This document shows positions 24,206-33,214 of a stretch of 64,000 nucleotides of DNA, piece after piece; positions within the stretch are counted from its first letter, which is position 1, and every line of letters begins with the position of its first letter. The notes below the pieces were generated by a model that had not been told where the DNA came from, made no database searches, and was given only the letters and a program-made list of their open reading frames with translations. Origin of the DNA: Montanilutibacter psychrotolerans (GTDB taxonomy: Bacteria > Pseudomonadota > Gammaproteobacteria > Xanthomonadales > Xanthomonadaceae); contig NZ_RIBS01000001.1 of NCBI RefSeq assembly GCF_003719825.1, positions 558,001 through 622,000 on the forward strand, written 5' to 3'. A program made the position numbers and the translations under genes.

Positions 24206-25629
24206 GGCTGGTTCTCCTTCGCGGCGACCGGCTTGAGCGTGCCGACGGTACGGTTCTGGTTGCGGAAGATGCGCTTGGCCAGCGCCTGGATGCGCTCGCC
24301 GGTAACGGCCTCGACCGCTGCGGGGGCGTCGAACAACTTGCCGTAGTCGCCGTGGAAAACCTCGTACGTTCCCAGCGCTTGCGCCTTGCCGGAGATCGTC
24401 GCCAGGCCACGCCAGAACGCGGACGAATCCAGGTTGCGGGCCTTGGCCAGTTCGTCGGCGGTCACGCCATCGCGGGCAATGCGCGCCAGTTCTTCGTCCA
24501 GCAGGCGTTCGACCTTGCCCAGGTCGCCGTCCGGCGCCAGCACGGCGTAGACGTACAACAGGCCGGGATCGAAATCGCCCACGTCGTAGGTGCCGACGTC
24601 GATTGCTGCCTGCTCGCGTTCGACCAGTCGCTGGTGCAGGCGCGAGGACTCGCCCTGGGCGAGGATGCGCGCCAGCAGGTCGAGGGCCGGCCGGTCTGCA
24701 TCATTGGCACGCAGCCCGGTGTGGAACGCGTAGGCGAGCAGCGGCGATTGCGCGTCGGCTTTTTCCAGCACCAGGCGACGCTCGCCCTGCTGCTCGGGTT
24801 CGACGGTGGTGATCGGCGTGGGCGCGGGCTGGCGGGCAATGCCGGCCAGGTACTTCTCGGCCAGCGCGAACACCTGCTCGGGTTCCACCGCGCCCACCAC
24901 GAACACCGTCGCGTTGTTGGGTGCGTAGTAGGTCCGGTAGAAGCGCTTGAGGTCGTCGGCCTTCCAGTTTTCGATGTCCGACGGCCAGCCGATCACCGGG
25001 AACTGGTACGGGTGCGCGGTGTAGGCGGTGGCCTGCATCTGCTCGGCGAGCGAGCCGAAGTTGTCGTTGTCGATGCTCGAACGGCGCTCGCTGAACACCA
25101 CGCCGCGTTCGCTCTCCACCACCTTCGGATCGAACGCGAGGTTGGCCATGCGGTCGCCCTCCAGATCGAAGATCAACTCCAGCGCGCTCACCGGGAACCA
25201 GTCCTGGTACACCGTGAGGTCGTTGCTGGTGTAGGCGTTGTTGGAACCGCCAGCGGCTTCCATGGTGCGGTCGAACTCGCCTGGCGCGCGGCGGCTGGTG
25301 CCGTTGAACATCATGTGTTCGAAGTAGTGCGCCAGGCCCGTGATGCCCGGGTACTCGTTGCGGCCACCGACCCGATAGAACGTGTAGTAGGCGACGCTGG
25401 GGATGTCGTGGTCGGGCCACACCACCACCTTCAGGCCGTTGCCGAGCGTGCGGCTGACGATCGTGTCGCGACCAGGCACGCGGGTGGCGGTGCCGGCTGC
25501 CGCTGCGCTAATGGCCTGGGACGCGCCGACCGCGGGGGCAGGTGAGGAGGAGACGGAAGCGGTGGCGTGCGCGCAGGCGCCGGCCAGGATCAGGGCCGCC
25601 GCGAGTGCGACGGGTAGCAGGCGTTGCAT
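24202..25629 (-). CDS. M16-family zinc metallopeptidase, catalytic partner
   Basis: This 475-residue exported peptidase carries the inverted zinc motif HYFEH (101-105). The downstream acidic segment VVESERGVVFSERR (about 170-183) supplies the third ligand. The N-terminus is hydrophobic (MQRLLPVALAAALILAGAC), either a normal signal peptide or a weak lipobox ending at Cys19. Members of the pitrilysin/PqqL group degrade short peptides in the periplasm. It is first in a two-gene operon with the inactive M16 subunit. A repeat array begins about 50 bp upstream of its start, so the promoter must lie within or just next to the repeats. Confidence 0.92.
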   Translation of the reverse strand: MQRLLPVALAAALILAGACAHATASVSSSPAPAVGASQAISAAAAGTATRVPGRDTIVSRTLGNGLKVVVWPDHDIPSVAYYTFYRVGGRNEYPGITGLAHYFEHMMFNGTSRRAPGEFDRTMEAAGGSNNAYTSNDLTVYQDWFPVSALELIFDLEGDRMANLAFDPKVVESERGVVFSERRSSIDNDNFGSLAEQMQATAYTAHPYQFPVIGWPSDIENWKADDLKRFYRTYYAPNNATVFVVGAVEPEQVFALAEKYLAGIARQPAPTPITTVEPEQQGERRLVLEKADAQSPLLAYAFHTGLRANDADRPALDLLARILAQGESSRLHQRLVEREQAAIDVGTYDVGDFDPGLLYVYAVLAPDGDLGKVERLLDEELARIARDGVTADELAKARNLDSSAFWRGLATISGKAQALGTYEVFHGDYGKLFDAPAAVEAVTGERIQALAKRIFRNQNRTVGTLKPVAAKENQP

Positions 25630-25681
25630 GGACAGTCTCCGCTGTAGTCAGCGGACAAGCTTAAAGCCGTAGGGCGCACTC

Positions 25682-26134
25682 GTAGGGCGTCAATAAGCGA
25701 AGCGCATTGCGCCGGATGCATTCGCGTAGAGGTTAGACCTTCATCGCGCGCCCCATCCGGCGCATGACGCCTTCGGCTAATGCGCCCTACGGAAGGCCTT
25801 TGCAGGGGGCGGCGAACGCCGACCGCGGTGGCTCGAGAGGCGGGCAGGTCCCGTAGGGCGTCAATAAGCGAAGCGCATTGCGCCGTATGCGTTCACGTAG
25901 AGGTTGGATCTTCATCGCGCGCCCCATCCGGCGCATGACGCCTTCGGCGAATGCGCCCTACGGAAAGGCCTTTGCAGGGGGTGGAGAACGCCGACCGCGG
26001 TGGCCCGAGAGGCGGGCAGGTCCCGTAGGGCGTCAATAAGCGAAGCGCATTGCGCCGGATGCATTCGCGTAGAGGTTGGACCTTCATCGCGCGCCCCATC
26101 CGGCGCATGACGCCTTCGGCTAATGCGCCCTACG
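25682..26134. repeat. Two-hairpin intergenic repeat, three copies
   Basis: Three near-identical copies lie at 25682-25791, 25852-25962 and 26024-26134, all oriented CGTAGGGCGTCAATAAGCG first. The periods are 170 and 172 bp because about 60 bp of flank is duplicated with them (GGCCTTTGCAGGGGG...GCGGGCAGGTCC). A truncated element start, CGTAGGGCGCACT, lies at 25669-25681. The array sits between the M16 operon and the long leader of the RhlE-type helicase. Tandem growth with flank suggests replication slippage or unequal exchange rather than separate insertions. Confidence 0.92.
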
Positions 26135-26569
26135 GAGAGCGCTTTTGGCCCTCCGGCGGGCGCGGACCTGAACGGAACACCCCTGTCAAACGCCCGCAAA
26201 GCGCGCAGCCACGGCGAAAGCCCCGATTCAGCACGGTTCGCGGCTGGCGCGGGCAAGGGCTTTCGCGTACAGTCCGCCCCGTTCAGCGCACGGCTGCCTC
26301 CCCGCAAGGGGTACGTTTCCCAGGTTGCCCGCCGCATCGCACTGAGTCCGCGATATCCATCCGCGACTCGCCGATCCGGCTCTTTCCCGCACGTCTTTCG
26401 TCGCGCCGACACGGTCCGGAGCATCCGGCATCGTCTAAAACCAGATACTCGCAGCGCGGTTCAAGGGAACGCTGGGGTTATCACACGACCGTCCTGCAGG
26501 GGATGCGGTTGCCCGTCAACGGGCATCGCCCCGCGGCCGGCGCGCGTCGTGAACCAGCGGAGTTCCACC
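26135..26569. other. Long structured leader of the RhlE-type helicase gene
   Basis: No gene is supported in these 435 bp, although the helicase frame is open throughout. Two inverted repeats are visible. One has 10-bp arms GCGAAAGCCC (26214-26223) and GGGCTTTCGC (26257-26266). The other is a short stem TGCCCG-TCAA-CGGGCA at 26510-26525, about 45 nt before the start. Long structured leaders are common on cold-induced RNA helicase mRNAs, so a regulatory leader is plausible but unproven. No clear -35/-10 pair was found. Confidence 0.45.
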
Positions 26570-27919
26570 ATGACGTTTGAATCCCTCGGGCTTGCGCCCG
26601 CGTTGCTGCGCGCGCTCGTCGAGCAGAACTACAACACCCCCACGCCGATCCAGTCCGAAGCCATTCCGCTCGCGCTGGCCGGTCACGACCTGCTCGGCGG
26701 CGCCCAGACCGGTACCGGCAAGACCGCCGCGTTCGGCCTGCCGCTGCTCAACCGCCTCGCCAAGCTCACCCCGGTCAACGGCCCGCGCAAGCCGCGCGCG
26801 CTGGTGCTGGTGCCGACCCGTGAACTGGCGGTGCAGGTCAACGACAGCCTGCGTGGCTACGCCAAGCACCTTCGCCTGAGCATCTCCTCGATCTTCGGTG
26901 GCGCCGGCATGGGCCCGCAGGTCGACATGCTGCGTCGTGGCGTCGATGTGCTGGTCGCCACCCCGGGCCGCCTGATCGATCACATGGAGCGTGGCACGGC
27001 CAAGCTCGACGGTATCGAGGTGCTGGTGCTGGACGAAGCCGACCGCATGCTCGACATGGGCTTCCTGCCGGCCATGAAGCGCATCCTGGCCAAGCTGCCG
27101 CGCGATCGCCAGACCATGTTGTTCTCGGCCACCTTCGAGGCGCAGATCAAGCAGCTCGCGCTCGAGTTCATGGTCAACCCGCAGCAGGTGCAGGTCGCCG
27201 CCAACAACACCATCGCCGACACCATCGCCCACAAGGCGCACCCGGTGGATGGCGGTCGCAAGCGCGACCTGCTGATCCAGATCCTCAGCGAGCGCCACAC
27301 CGACCAGGTGCTGGTGTTCGGTCGCACCAAGCACGGTTGCAACCGCCTCGCCGAACAGCTCGAAGACGCCGGTCTCAAGGCCGTGGCCATCCACGGCAAC
27401 AAGAGCCAGGCGCAGCGCCAGAAAGCCCTGCGCGACTTCAAGACCAACAAGGCCCGCGTGCTGGTCGCCACCGACGTCGCCGCGCGCGGCCTCGACATCC
27501 CCAACCTGCCGCTGGTGATCAATTTCGATCTGCCGATGGTGGCCGAGGATTACGTGCACCGCATCGGCCGCACCGGCCGCAACGGCGCCACCGGTGAAGC
27601 CCTGTCGCTGGTCTCGCCGGACGAAGGCGGCCTGCTGCGCCAGATCCAGCGCATCCTCAAGGACGACATCCAGATGGTGACGGTCGACGGCTTCGTGCCG
27701 ACCCGCCCGATCCGCATGGGTTCGGACGCGCCGGGCGCGCGCAATCCGGGCGGTCGTCCGGGTGGCAACAACGGTCCGCGCAAGCCGGGCAACCGTCCGC
27801 ACGGCCAGCCGGCGCCGCGTCACGCGCACGCCGGTCCGCAGCGTCGCGGCGGCCCGGGCGGCCGCAGTGGCACCGGCACCGGCACCGGTGGCCAGCGCCG
27901 CGGTGGTGCGGGTGCGTGA
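26570..27919 (+). CDS. rhlE: DEAD-box ATP-dependent RNA helicase, RhlE type
   Basis: This 449-residue helicase contains all DEAD-box motifs in order: the Q motif ([14 protein letters not shown]), Walker [15 protein letters not shown], the DEAD box [16 protein letters not shown], then [12 protein letters not shown] and HRIGRTGR. The last 75 residues are a basic Gly/Arg/Pro/Asn-rich tail ([17 protein letters not shown]) for RNA binding. RhlE-type enzymes act in ribosome assembly and RNA decay. ATG 26570 begins the family N-terminus MTFESLGL, although the frame is open from 26123. The gene is bracketed by repeat arrays on both sides. Confidence 0.94.
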   Translation: MTFESLGLAPALLRALVEQNYNTPTPIQSEAIPLALAGHDLLGGAQTGTGKTAAFGLPLLNRLAKLTPVNGPRKPRALVLVPTRELAVQVNDSLRGYAKHLRLSISSIFGGAGMGPQVDMLRRGVDVLVATPGRLIDHMERGTAKLDGIEVLVLDEADRMLDMGFLPAMKRILAKLPRDRQTMLFSATFEAQIKQLALEFMVNPQQVQVAANNTIADTIAHKAHPVDGGRKRDLLIQILSERHTDQVLVFGRTKHGCNRLAEQLEDAGLKAVAIHGNKSQAQRQKALRDFKTNKARVLVATDVAARGLDIPNLPLVINFDLPMVAEDYVHRIGRTGRNGATGEALSLVSPDEGGLLRQIQRILKDDIQMVTVDGFVPTRPIRMGSDAPGARNPGGRPGGNNGPRKPGNRPHGQPAPRHAHAGPQRRGGPGGRSGTGTGTGGQRRGGAGA

Positions 27920-27956
27920 TCGGTTCCCTGTCGCCTGAGGCGGCAACGGAATAGAC

Positions 27957-27983
27957 GAAAGGGCCGGCATTGCCGGCCCTTTC
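27957..27983 (+). terminator. Intrinsic terminator after rhlE
   Basis: A stem built from GAAAGGGCCGGC and its complement GCCGGCCCTTTC lies about 40 bp after the rhlE stop and is followed by TGTTTC. It should end the helicase transcript before the repeat array. Confidence 0.85.
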
Positions 27984-27988
27984 TGTTT

Positions 27989-28508
27989 CGTAGGGTGCAT
28001 TGGCCGAAGGCGTAACGCGCCGGATGGAACGCGCGATGCGAGTCCAACCTCGACGTGAATCCGGCGCAATGCGCTTCGCTTATTGACGCCCTACGGGATC
28101 CGGACACCCCGGCCGTGTGCGCTTCCGTAGGGCGCATTGGCCGAAGGCGTAATGCGCCGGATGGAACGCGCGATGCGGGTCCACCCTCGACGTGAATCCG
28201 GCGCAATGCGCTTCGCTTATTGACGCCCTACGGGATCCGGACACCCCGGCCATGTGCGCTTCCGTAGGGTGCATTGGCCGAAGGCGTAATGCGCCGGATG
28301 GAACGCGCGATGCGGGTCCACCCTCGACGTGAATCCGGCGCAATGCGCTTCGCTTATTGACGCCCTACGGGATCGGGACAGCCCGGCCATGAGCGCTTCC
28401 GTAGGGCGCATTAGCCGAAGGCGTAATGCGCCATATCGAACGCGCGATGAAGATCCACCTCGACGTAAGCGAATCCGGCGCAATGCGCTTCGGTTGTTGC
28501 GCCCTACA
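27989..28508. repeat. Two-hairpin intergenic repeat, four copies at exact 137-bp period
   Basis: Copies lie at 27989-28095, 28126-28232, 28263-28369 and 28400-28508. The starts are spaced exactly 137, 137 and 137 bp, because each unit carries a 30-bp spacer (GGATCCGGACACCCCGG...). The orientation is opposite to the 25.7-26.1 kb array: CGTAGGGCGCATTGGCCGAAGG comes first and CTTATTGACGCCCTACGG last. The second and third copies differ at very few positions. The fourth is more diverged and its end abuts the serine hydrolase stop codon. Confidence 0.93.
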
Positions 28509-30129
28509 CGCCTTCGCGTCGGTAGTACGCACGCGAACCGCCCAGCTCGACACTCACCGCGATCACCCGGCCATGCGCGTCGCGGTGGAACTGGTATTGC
28601 GTGTTGAACACGCTCGGCGCGACGAAACGCGACGGTGTCAGCGCCAGCAGCGGCCCTTTCTCGTCCTCGGTGCTGATCGACAGCGCGTCGCCATTGACGT
28701 CGATGTCGAGCGTGTCGAAATCGAAGTCGTCGGCCAGCGCGCGACGTTGCGCCAGCGGGAAGTTCGCATCCAATCGGTACCGGCCCGCGTAGTCGGCCAC
28801 TGCCACGACGTTGGGATCGAGCGCGATGGTATGAACCGGCGGGTTGACGCCCAGGCCGATCGCGTCCGACAGCGCATTGCGGATCTCACCGCGCAGTGCC
28901 CAGCCGTTTTCGCCGTTGGTCAGCACGACAAAACCGTCGCCGGTCTCCAGATAGCCTTCGAACAACGCGTGGTAGTAATCGTTGGACCCGCCGTGGTGGA
29001 AGATCCGGGTCGCGCCTGCGCCGTCCAGCCGTGGCCCCAGTCCGTGCCAGCTGGGCGACACCTCGGTCATCATCTGCACGGCGATCGCGCGCGGCAGAAA
29101 GGCGTCGCGTCCCTGGTAGCTACGGATCAACGTGCCCACGAAGGCGCCCAGATCGCCGGCCGTGGTCCACAGTCCTGCCGCGGCCTGCTGCGGGAACACC
29201 TGCCAGCCGCGGGGCAGGCCGGTCACCGCGCCCTTGCCGTCGTGGGCCTTGGCGATGTTGGTGACGCGGCCCGGCGACGGGTCGGCAAAGGTGCTGCGCG
29301 GCATGCCCACGAGAGAGAACACTTCGCTGCGCGCCACGTCGTCGAACGACGCACCGGTGACCTCTTCCACCAGCAACTGCTCGACCGTGACGCCGCCGCC
29401 GGAGTAGTCGCCCAGCAGGCCGGGTGCGTGCTTGAAGCGCAGCGCCTCGTTGGCGGCGGGCGAGGTTCCTTCCAGTGTCTCCACCAGACTCGGGACCGCC
29501 GCGCCGGCCGGAAGGTCCGGGAAGCCGTGCACGTTGAAGCCGGCGGTGTGCGACATCAGCATGCGCAGCGTCACCGCGTTCGCGGCATCGCCGGGCGCGG
29601 GCGGCACCTGCCAGGAGCGAAGGTAGTGGTTGACGTCGCGGTCGAGTTCGAGCTGGCCGCTCGCGACCAGCCGCAGCGACGTCGCCGCTGCGATGACCTT
29701 GCTGACCGATCCGACATTGAACAGCGTCTCGCCGTCCACGGCATCCTGCGTGCCCGCTTCGCGCACGCCGTAGCCCCTGGCCGCCACCACCTTGCCGTCG
29801 CGCAGCACCGCGATGGCGACGCCGGGTACGTGGTAGTGCGCCATGCGCTCCTGCAGCGACCAGCCGGGCAGGGATTGGCCGGGTTGGATGACGGTGGGAC
29901 GCAGGCCGTGGTCGAGCGCGGCCAGCAGCTTGTCGCTGGTCGCGGTGCTGCCACCGCCACCGGATGCGTCGGCGAGCGGTGCGCCCTCGGCCGAGACGCC
30001 CGTGCATGCGGTGGCGGCCGCCAACAGGACAAACATCAGTGCCGCCGTCGCCACGCGCGAGCGCAGCGGGGCGTCGCGTCGCGTGCGTGGTTGGAGCGTG
30101 CTTGGTTGGATCGGGCGTGATTGGACCAT
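28504..30129 (-). CDS. Serine hydrolase, class C beta-lactamase/PBP family
   Basis: This 541-residue exported protein has an N-terminal hydrophobic segment (ATAALMFVLLAAATACTG) that could be a lipoprotein signal. The beta-lactamase-like domain (about 75-405) has the catalytic SVSK (SxxK) after FNVG, a YSG triad in GDYSGGGVT, and HHGGS in place of KTG. A C-terminal domain of about 120 residues with beta-rich text (YAGRYRLDANFPLAQRR) follows, as in many esterase or D-aminopeptidase members. The substrate is unknown. I chose the start at 30129 (MVQSRPIQPST); in-frame alternatives exist downstream. The stop overlaps the last repeat copy by a few bases. Confidence 0.85.
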   Translation of the reverse strand: MVQSRPIQPSTLQPRTRRDAPLRSRVATAALMFVLLAAATACTGVSAEGAPLADASGGGGSTATSDKLLAALDHGLRPTVIQPGQSLPGWSLQERMAHYHVPGVAIAVLRDGKVVAARGYGVREAGTQDAVDGETLFNVGSVSKVIAAATSLRLVASGQLELDRDVNHYLRSWQVPPAPGDAANAVTLRMLMSHTAGFNVHGFPDLPAGAAVPSLVETLEGTSPAANEALRFKHAPGLLGDYSGGGVTVEQLLVEEVTGASFDDVARSEVFSLVGMPRSTFADPSPGRVTNIAKAHDGKGAVTGLPRGWQVFPQQAAAGLWTTAGDLGAFVGTLIRSYQGRDAFLPRAIAVQMMTEVSPSWHGLGPRLDGAGATRIFHHGGSNDYYHALFEGYLETGDGFVVLTNGENGWALRGEIRNALSDAIGLGVNPPVHTIALDPNVVAVADYAGRYRLDANFPLAQRRALADDFDFDTLDIDVNGDALSISTEDEKGPLLALTPSRFVAPSVFNTQYQFHRDAHGRVIAVSVELGGSRAYYRREGV

Positions 30130-30364
30130 CGTCGTCGCATCCTCTACCGGGGGGGAAGTCCCCGTTGCGGCGGACTGTATCGGCGCTTCGCCACGCCGCG
30201 ATGCTTGCATCGCCCAGCCGTGCATCGCCTGCGCCGAATCGATTGCTTTTGCCGCGAGGCGGTCCGCCGCCAGCGCCAGAGCGGGTTCACGGGCAGGCGA
30301 GCGCGAGCAGGCGAGCAGGCAAACACGAGCAGGCGAACGCGAGTGGGAGATCACCCACGCGCGA

Positions 30365-31138
30365 TCACTCGACCATCGATCGCCCGTGATCGCGCAGGCG
30401 GTCCAGCAGCGTGCCGATGTGCGTGCGACTGGCTCGCAATGGCGTGCCGTCGTGCAGGCGCAACATCGCATCGCGATTGGACAGCGGTTGCAGCTCCGAC
30501 ACGCAGTCGATGCGCACGATCGTCGAGCGGTGCACGCGCACGAAACGCGCGGGGTCCAGCCGCTCCGACAGGCGGTTCAGCGATTCCCGAAGCAGGTAGG
30601 TGCGATCGCCAACGTGCAGCGTCGCGTAGTCGCCGTCCGCCTCGATCCATTGCACGTCGCCGGCGTTGACGAAGGCGCGCCGCCGGCCGAGACGGATCGC
30701 GAAACGGGTAGCGTACTCCGCCACCGTCGGTGCATTGGGTTCCGCGGCGGCTGCGCCCATCGAATCGCGACCGCGGTACGGCCAGGCACGCCGTGCACGG
30801 TCCAGCGCTTCGGCGAAGCGTTCGTCGTCGATGGGCTTGAGCAGGTAGTCGATCGCCTGCAGCTCGAACGCCCGCACCGCGAACCCGTCGAAGGCGGTCA
30901 GCAGGATGGCCATCGGGCGCTGGTGCGCGGGCAACGCGGCCAGCACGTCCAACCCGCTGAGGCCGGGCATTTGCACGTCGATGAACACCAGGTCGGGCGC
31001 ATCGGCAGTAATGCCCGCCAGCGCCGACGGGCCGTCGCCGTACTCGCCCGCCAACGCGATGTCGGCATGCGCTGCCAGCCGGCTGGTCACGCCGCTGCGC
31101 GCCAACGGCTCGTCGTCGATCACCGCCACCCGCATCAT
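30365..31138 (-). CDS. LytTR-family response regulator
   Basis: This 257-residue protein has a receiver domain (about 1-120). It shows the acidic pocket VIDDEPLARS, the phosphoacceptor aspartate in LVFIDVQMPGLSG and the lysine in YLLKPID. A C-terminal LytTR DNA-binding domain (about 155-250) reads RFVRVHRSTIVRIDCVSELQP. Its start overlaps the stop of the histidine kinase gene by 4 bp (ATGA), so the two form one two-component system. LytTR regulators often control exported or cell-envelope genes. The serine hydrolase gene lies 235 bp downstream on the same strand, which makes it a possible target or operon partner. Confidence 0.93.
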   Translation of the reverse strand: MMRVAVIDDEPLARSGVTSRLAAHADIALAGEYGDGPSALAGITADAPDLVFIDVQMPGLSGLDVLAALPAHQRPMAILLTAFDGFAVRAFELQAIDYLLKPIDDERFAEALDRARRAWPYRGRDSMGAAAAEPNAPTVAEYATRFAIRLGRRRAFVNAGDVQWIEADGDYATLHVGDRTYLLRESLNRLSERLDPARFVRVHRSTIVRIDCVSELQPLSNRDAMLRLHDGTPLRASRTHIGTLLDRLRDHGRSMVE

Positions 31139-32253
31139 GCGTCGAGCGCCTGCGTGGCGGCCGCATCGCGCGTCGTGCGGAACGCAATGCTCATGCGCAC
31201 CTCGAACCCTCCGTCGTCCAGCGCCCGCGCGTCGAGACTGTGGTCGCCGGGATACAGCCGCTCCAGCCGTTCGGACACATTGCGCAGGCCCACCGACGCG
31301 GCCGATGCCCGCGTCGCCGCCCCGTCATTGCCAGGCGACCCCACGCCGTCGTTGCGCACCCGCAATTGCAGTCGATCGCCCTGCCGTTGAAGGGCGATTT
31401 CGAGGCGTCCCGGTTCGCTGCGTCGCGCGATGCCGTGACGGATCGCGTTCTCCACCAGGGGTTGCAGCAGCAGGTAGGGCACGCGTGCGGTCATCACGTC
31501 GGGGCCGATGTTCCACTTCAGGCGAAGGCGGTCGCCCAGGCGCGCCTTCTCGATCTCGAGGTAGGTTTCGGTGAGCGCGATCTCGTCGGCCAGTCCGACC
31601 TCGTGGCCCTGTGTGCCATCGAGCGTCGCGCGCAGGAAGTCGGCCAGCCTGGCGATCATGTGGCGCGCTTCGCCACCGCGTCCGTCGGCCACCAGCGCCG
31701 AGATGGCATTGAGCGTGTTGAACAGGAAGTGCGGTTGCAACTGGTACCGCAGTGCACGCAGTTCGGCCTCGCGTGCCAGTGCAGTGGCCGCCACGCGGCG
31801 CGTCTGCTCGTGCTTGAGCTCGGCGTAATGTGCGATCACGGCATGGATGGCGCAGAACGCGATCAAGGCCAGCCAGCAACCTTCCAGGCCTTCGAACATT
31901 TCCGCCCAGCGGAAATCCGACCACTCGTCACGGCCGTCCAGCAGCGAGCGCGTAAAGCCCAGCACGTTGTTGATCAGCGACATCACGTAGCTGATCGCCA
32001 GCAAGGTCGGCGCCAGCACCCACCACGACGTGTGCCGCTCCCACAGCGCGCGCTGTATCGCCGTCAGCGGCGCGGTCCACGCCAGGAACGCCACCAGGTA
32101 GAACACGCGCGCCTCGAAGCCGTTGCCGTGGCCGATGGTCGGCAATGCCATCACCATCAGGCACAGGCCGATCGGCATGCCGGCCAGCAATGGCAACCAG
32201 AACGGCGGCGCGGCAGCGTGCCGCGCGGCGTCAACACGATGGGCCTGGGGCAT
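31135..32253 (-). CDS. LytS-type sensor histidine kinase
   Basis: This 372-residue membrane kinase has four or more N-terminal helices (PFWLPLLAGMPIGLCLMVMAL through CWLALIAFCAIHAVIAHYAEL). It then has the His_kinase domain with LQPHFLFNTLNAISALV (phosphoacceptor histidine) and the N box LVENAIRHG, followed by an ATPase end with GLRNVSERLERLYPG. It has no separate sensory domain, so the membrane bundle is the sensor. It is coupled by ATGA to the LytTR regulator. The start at 32253 (MPQAHRVDAARHAAAPP) fits the membrane topology, but the ribosome site is poor and a start further upstream is possible. Confidence 0.9.
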   Translation of the reverse strand: MPQAHRVDAARHAAAPPFWLPLLAGMPIGLCLMVMALPTIGHGNGFEARVFYLVAFLAWTAPLTAIQRALWERHTSWWVLAPTLLAISYVMSLINNVLGFTRSLLDGRDEWSDFRWAEMFEGLEGCWLALIAFCAIHAVIAHYAELKHEQTRRVAATALAREAELRALRYQLQPHFLFNTLNAISALVADGRGGEARHMIARLADFLRATLDGTQGHEVGLADEIALTETYLEIEKARLGDRLRLKWNIGPDVMTARVPYLLLQPLVENAIRHGIARRSEPGRLEIALQRQGDRLQLRVRNDGVGSPGNDGAATRASAASVGLRNVSERLERLYPGDHSLDARALDDGGFEVRMSIAFRTTRDAAATQALDA

Positions 32254-32320
32254 GGCGGGGCGGTGGGCCTTGTGGATGGGGCGTCGCGATGATGCCACCG
32301 GCACCGGCACGCGCGTTGGG

Positions 32321-32842
32321 TCAGTGCTGCGCCAGCGTTGCCTGCTGGCTCGGCGGCGGATTGACCGACCAGACCACCGAGGCAATGCGCCAGCCATCGT
32401 CCCCGCGCAGCAGGTGCCAGGCTTCGGTTCCGCGGTTGGTCTCGCGGCCATCGGCGAGGAAGCGGTAGTCAAACACCACCGAGGCGATGTCGCCGTCGCT
32501 CTGGATGCGCAGGTTGTCGAACGTTTCCTCGCTGCGTGCCGTCTCGCCGACGATCTCGTCGATGAAGCTCAGATGGCTGCTGGCGGGGTTGATGCGTAGC
32601 CGCTGCGCACCCGGATCGCGCGCGCGTATCTCACGCATGCGACCGTCGCTGCGCACCGATTGCCAGGTCACCGTGCCCGGGATGAACAGTGCGACGAAGC
32701 GTTCGCGGTCCTTGTCGAGGATGGCGGTGCGGAACGACTCGACCACGGCAAGGATGGCGGCGTCCTGTCTGTCCGATGCGGGCTGGGCAAACGCGGGGCA
32801 CGACAGCAGCAGGGCAAGCACGGCGGCAAGCATCGGTTTCAT
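32321..32842 (-). CDS. Exported NTF2-like (SnoaL/DUF4440-type) protein
   Basis: This 173-residue protein has a clean signal peptide (MKPMLAAVLALLLSCPAFAQ, probable cleavage after AFA). Its mature domain is of the NTF2-like fold, with an N-terminal helix AILAVVESFRTAILDKDRERF and the terminal strands TEAWHLLRGDDGWRIASVVWSV. Such domains bind small ligands or act as hydrolase/isomerase scaffolds, and the specific role cannot be told. The frame is open to 33007, but only ATG 32842 puts the signal peptide at the N-terminus. It lies 67 bp upstream of the histidine kinase start on the same strand. Confidence 0.8.
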   Translation of the reverse strand: MKPMLAAVLALLLSCPAFAQPASDRQDAAILAVVESFRTAILDKDRERFVALFIPGTVTWQSVRSDGRMREIRARDPGAQRLRINPASSHLSFIDEIVGETARSEETFDNLRIQSDGDIASVVFDYRFLADGRETNRGTEAWHLLRGDDGWRIASVVWSVNPPPSQQATLAQH

Positions 32843-33214
32843 GGCGGAGGTTCCGGGTCCAGGCGCGGCAGCGCGATGAAGCGATTCAAGGCGACTGACG
32901 ATGTGGACACCAGCCTCGCGGGGCGCGCGTGCGCCGGAACGGTGGATGGTTGCGCCGAACCGGGAGGGCCCGGGCCAGCGCAAGGGATTGCGGCGCCGCG
33001 CGGGCACCGATGCCGGCTCGGTCGCGTCGGCTAGTGTCGGTGTTGGGCGTTGCCTGGCGGTGCCGGCGTTTGCCCCCGACTGCCACGTCCGACAATCACT
33101 TCCTCACGGTGCCAGGGAAGGCGCGACGCGCAGTGCGTGACGCGGCGATTGCCTTGCGGACCCTCGCGGTCCGCATCCAGACGGCCACGCAGTCCGGATG
33201 CGGGGCCGCGGACC
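32843..33214. other. Gene-free stretch between the NTF2-like and GFA genes
   Basis: No gene is supported in this 372-bp region. A hairpin with 8-bp arms CCGCATCC (33171-33178) and GGATGCGG (33196-33203) lies just past the 3' end of the GFA gene and may stop its transcript, though it lacks a T run. The rest should hold the promoter for the NTF2-like gene, but none was recognised. Confidence 0.5.

Noticed and set aside
27989-28508. Regularly spaced repeats considered as a CRISPR array
   Set aside because: The units are about 107 bp with two palindromes and nearly identical 30-bp spacers. CRISPR repeats are shorter with unique spacers, and no cas gene is present.
30298-30345. Short GAGCAGGCGAG-like repeats before the LytTR gene
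   Set aside because: They are imperfect, only 10-12 bp and few in number, probably low-complexity GC-rich sequence without function.
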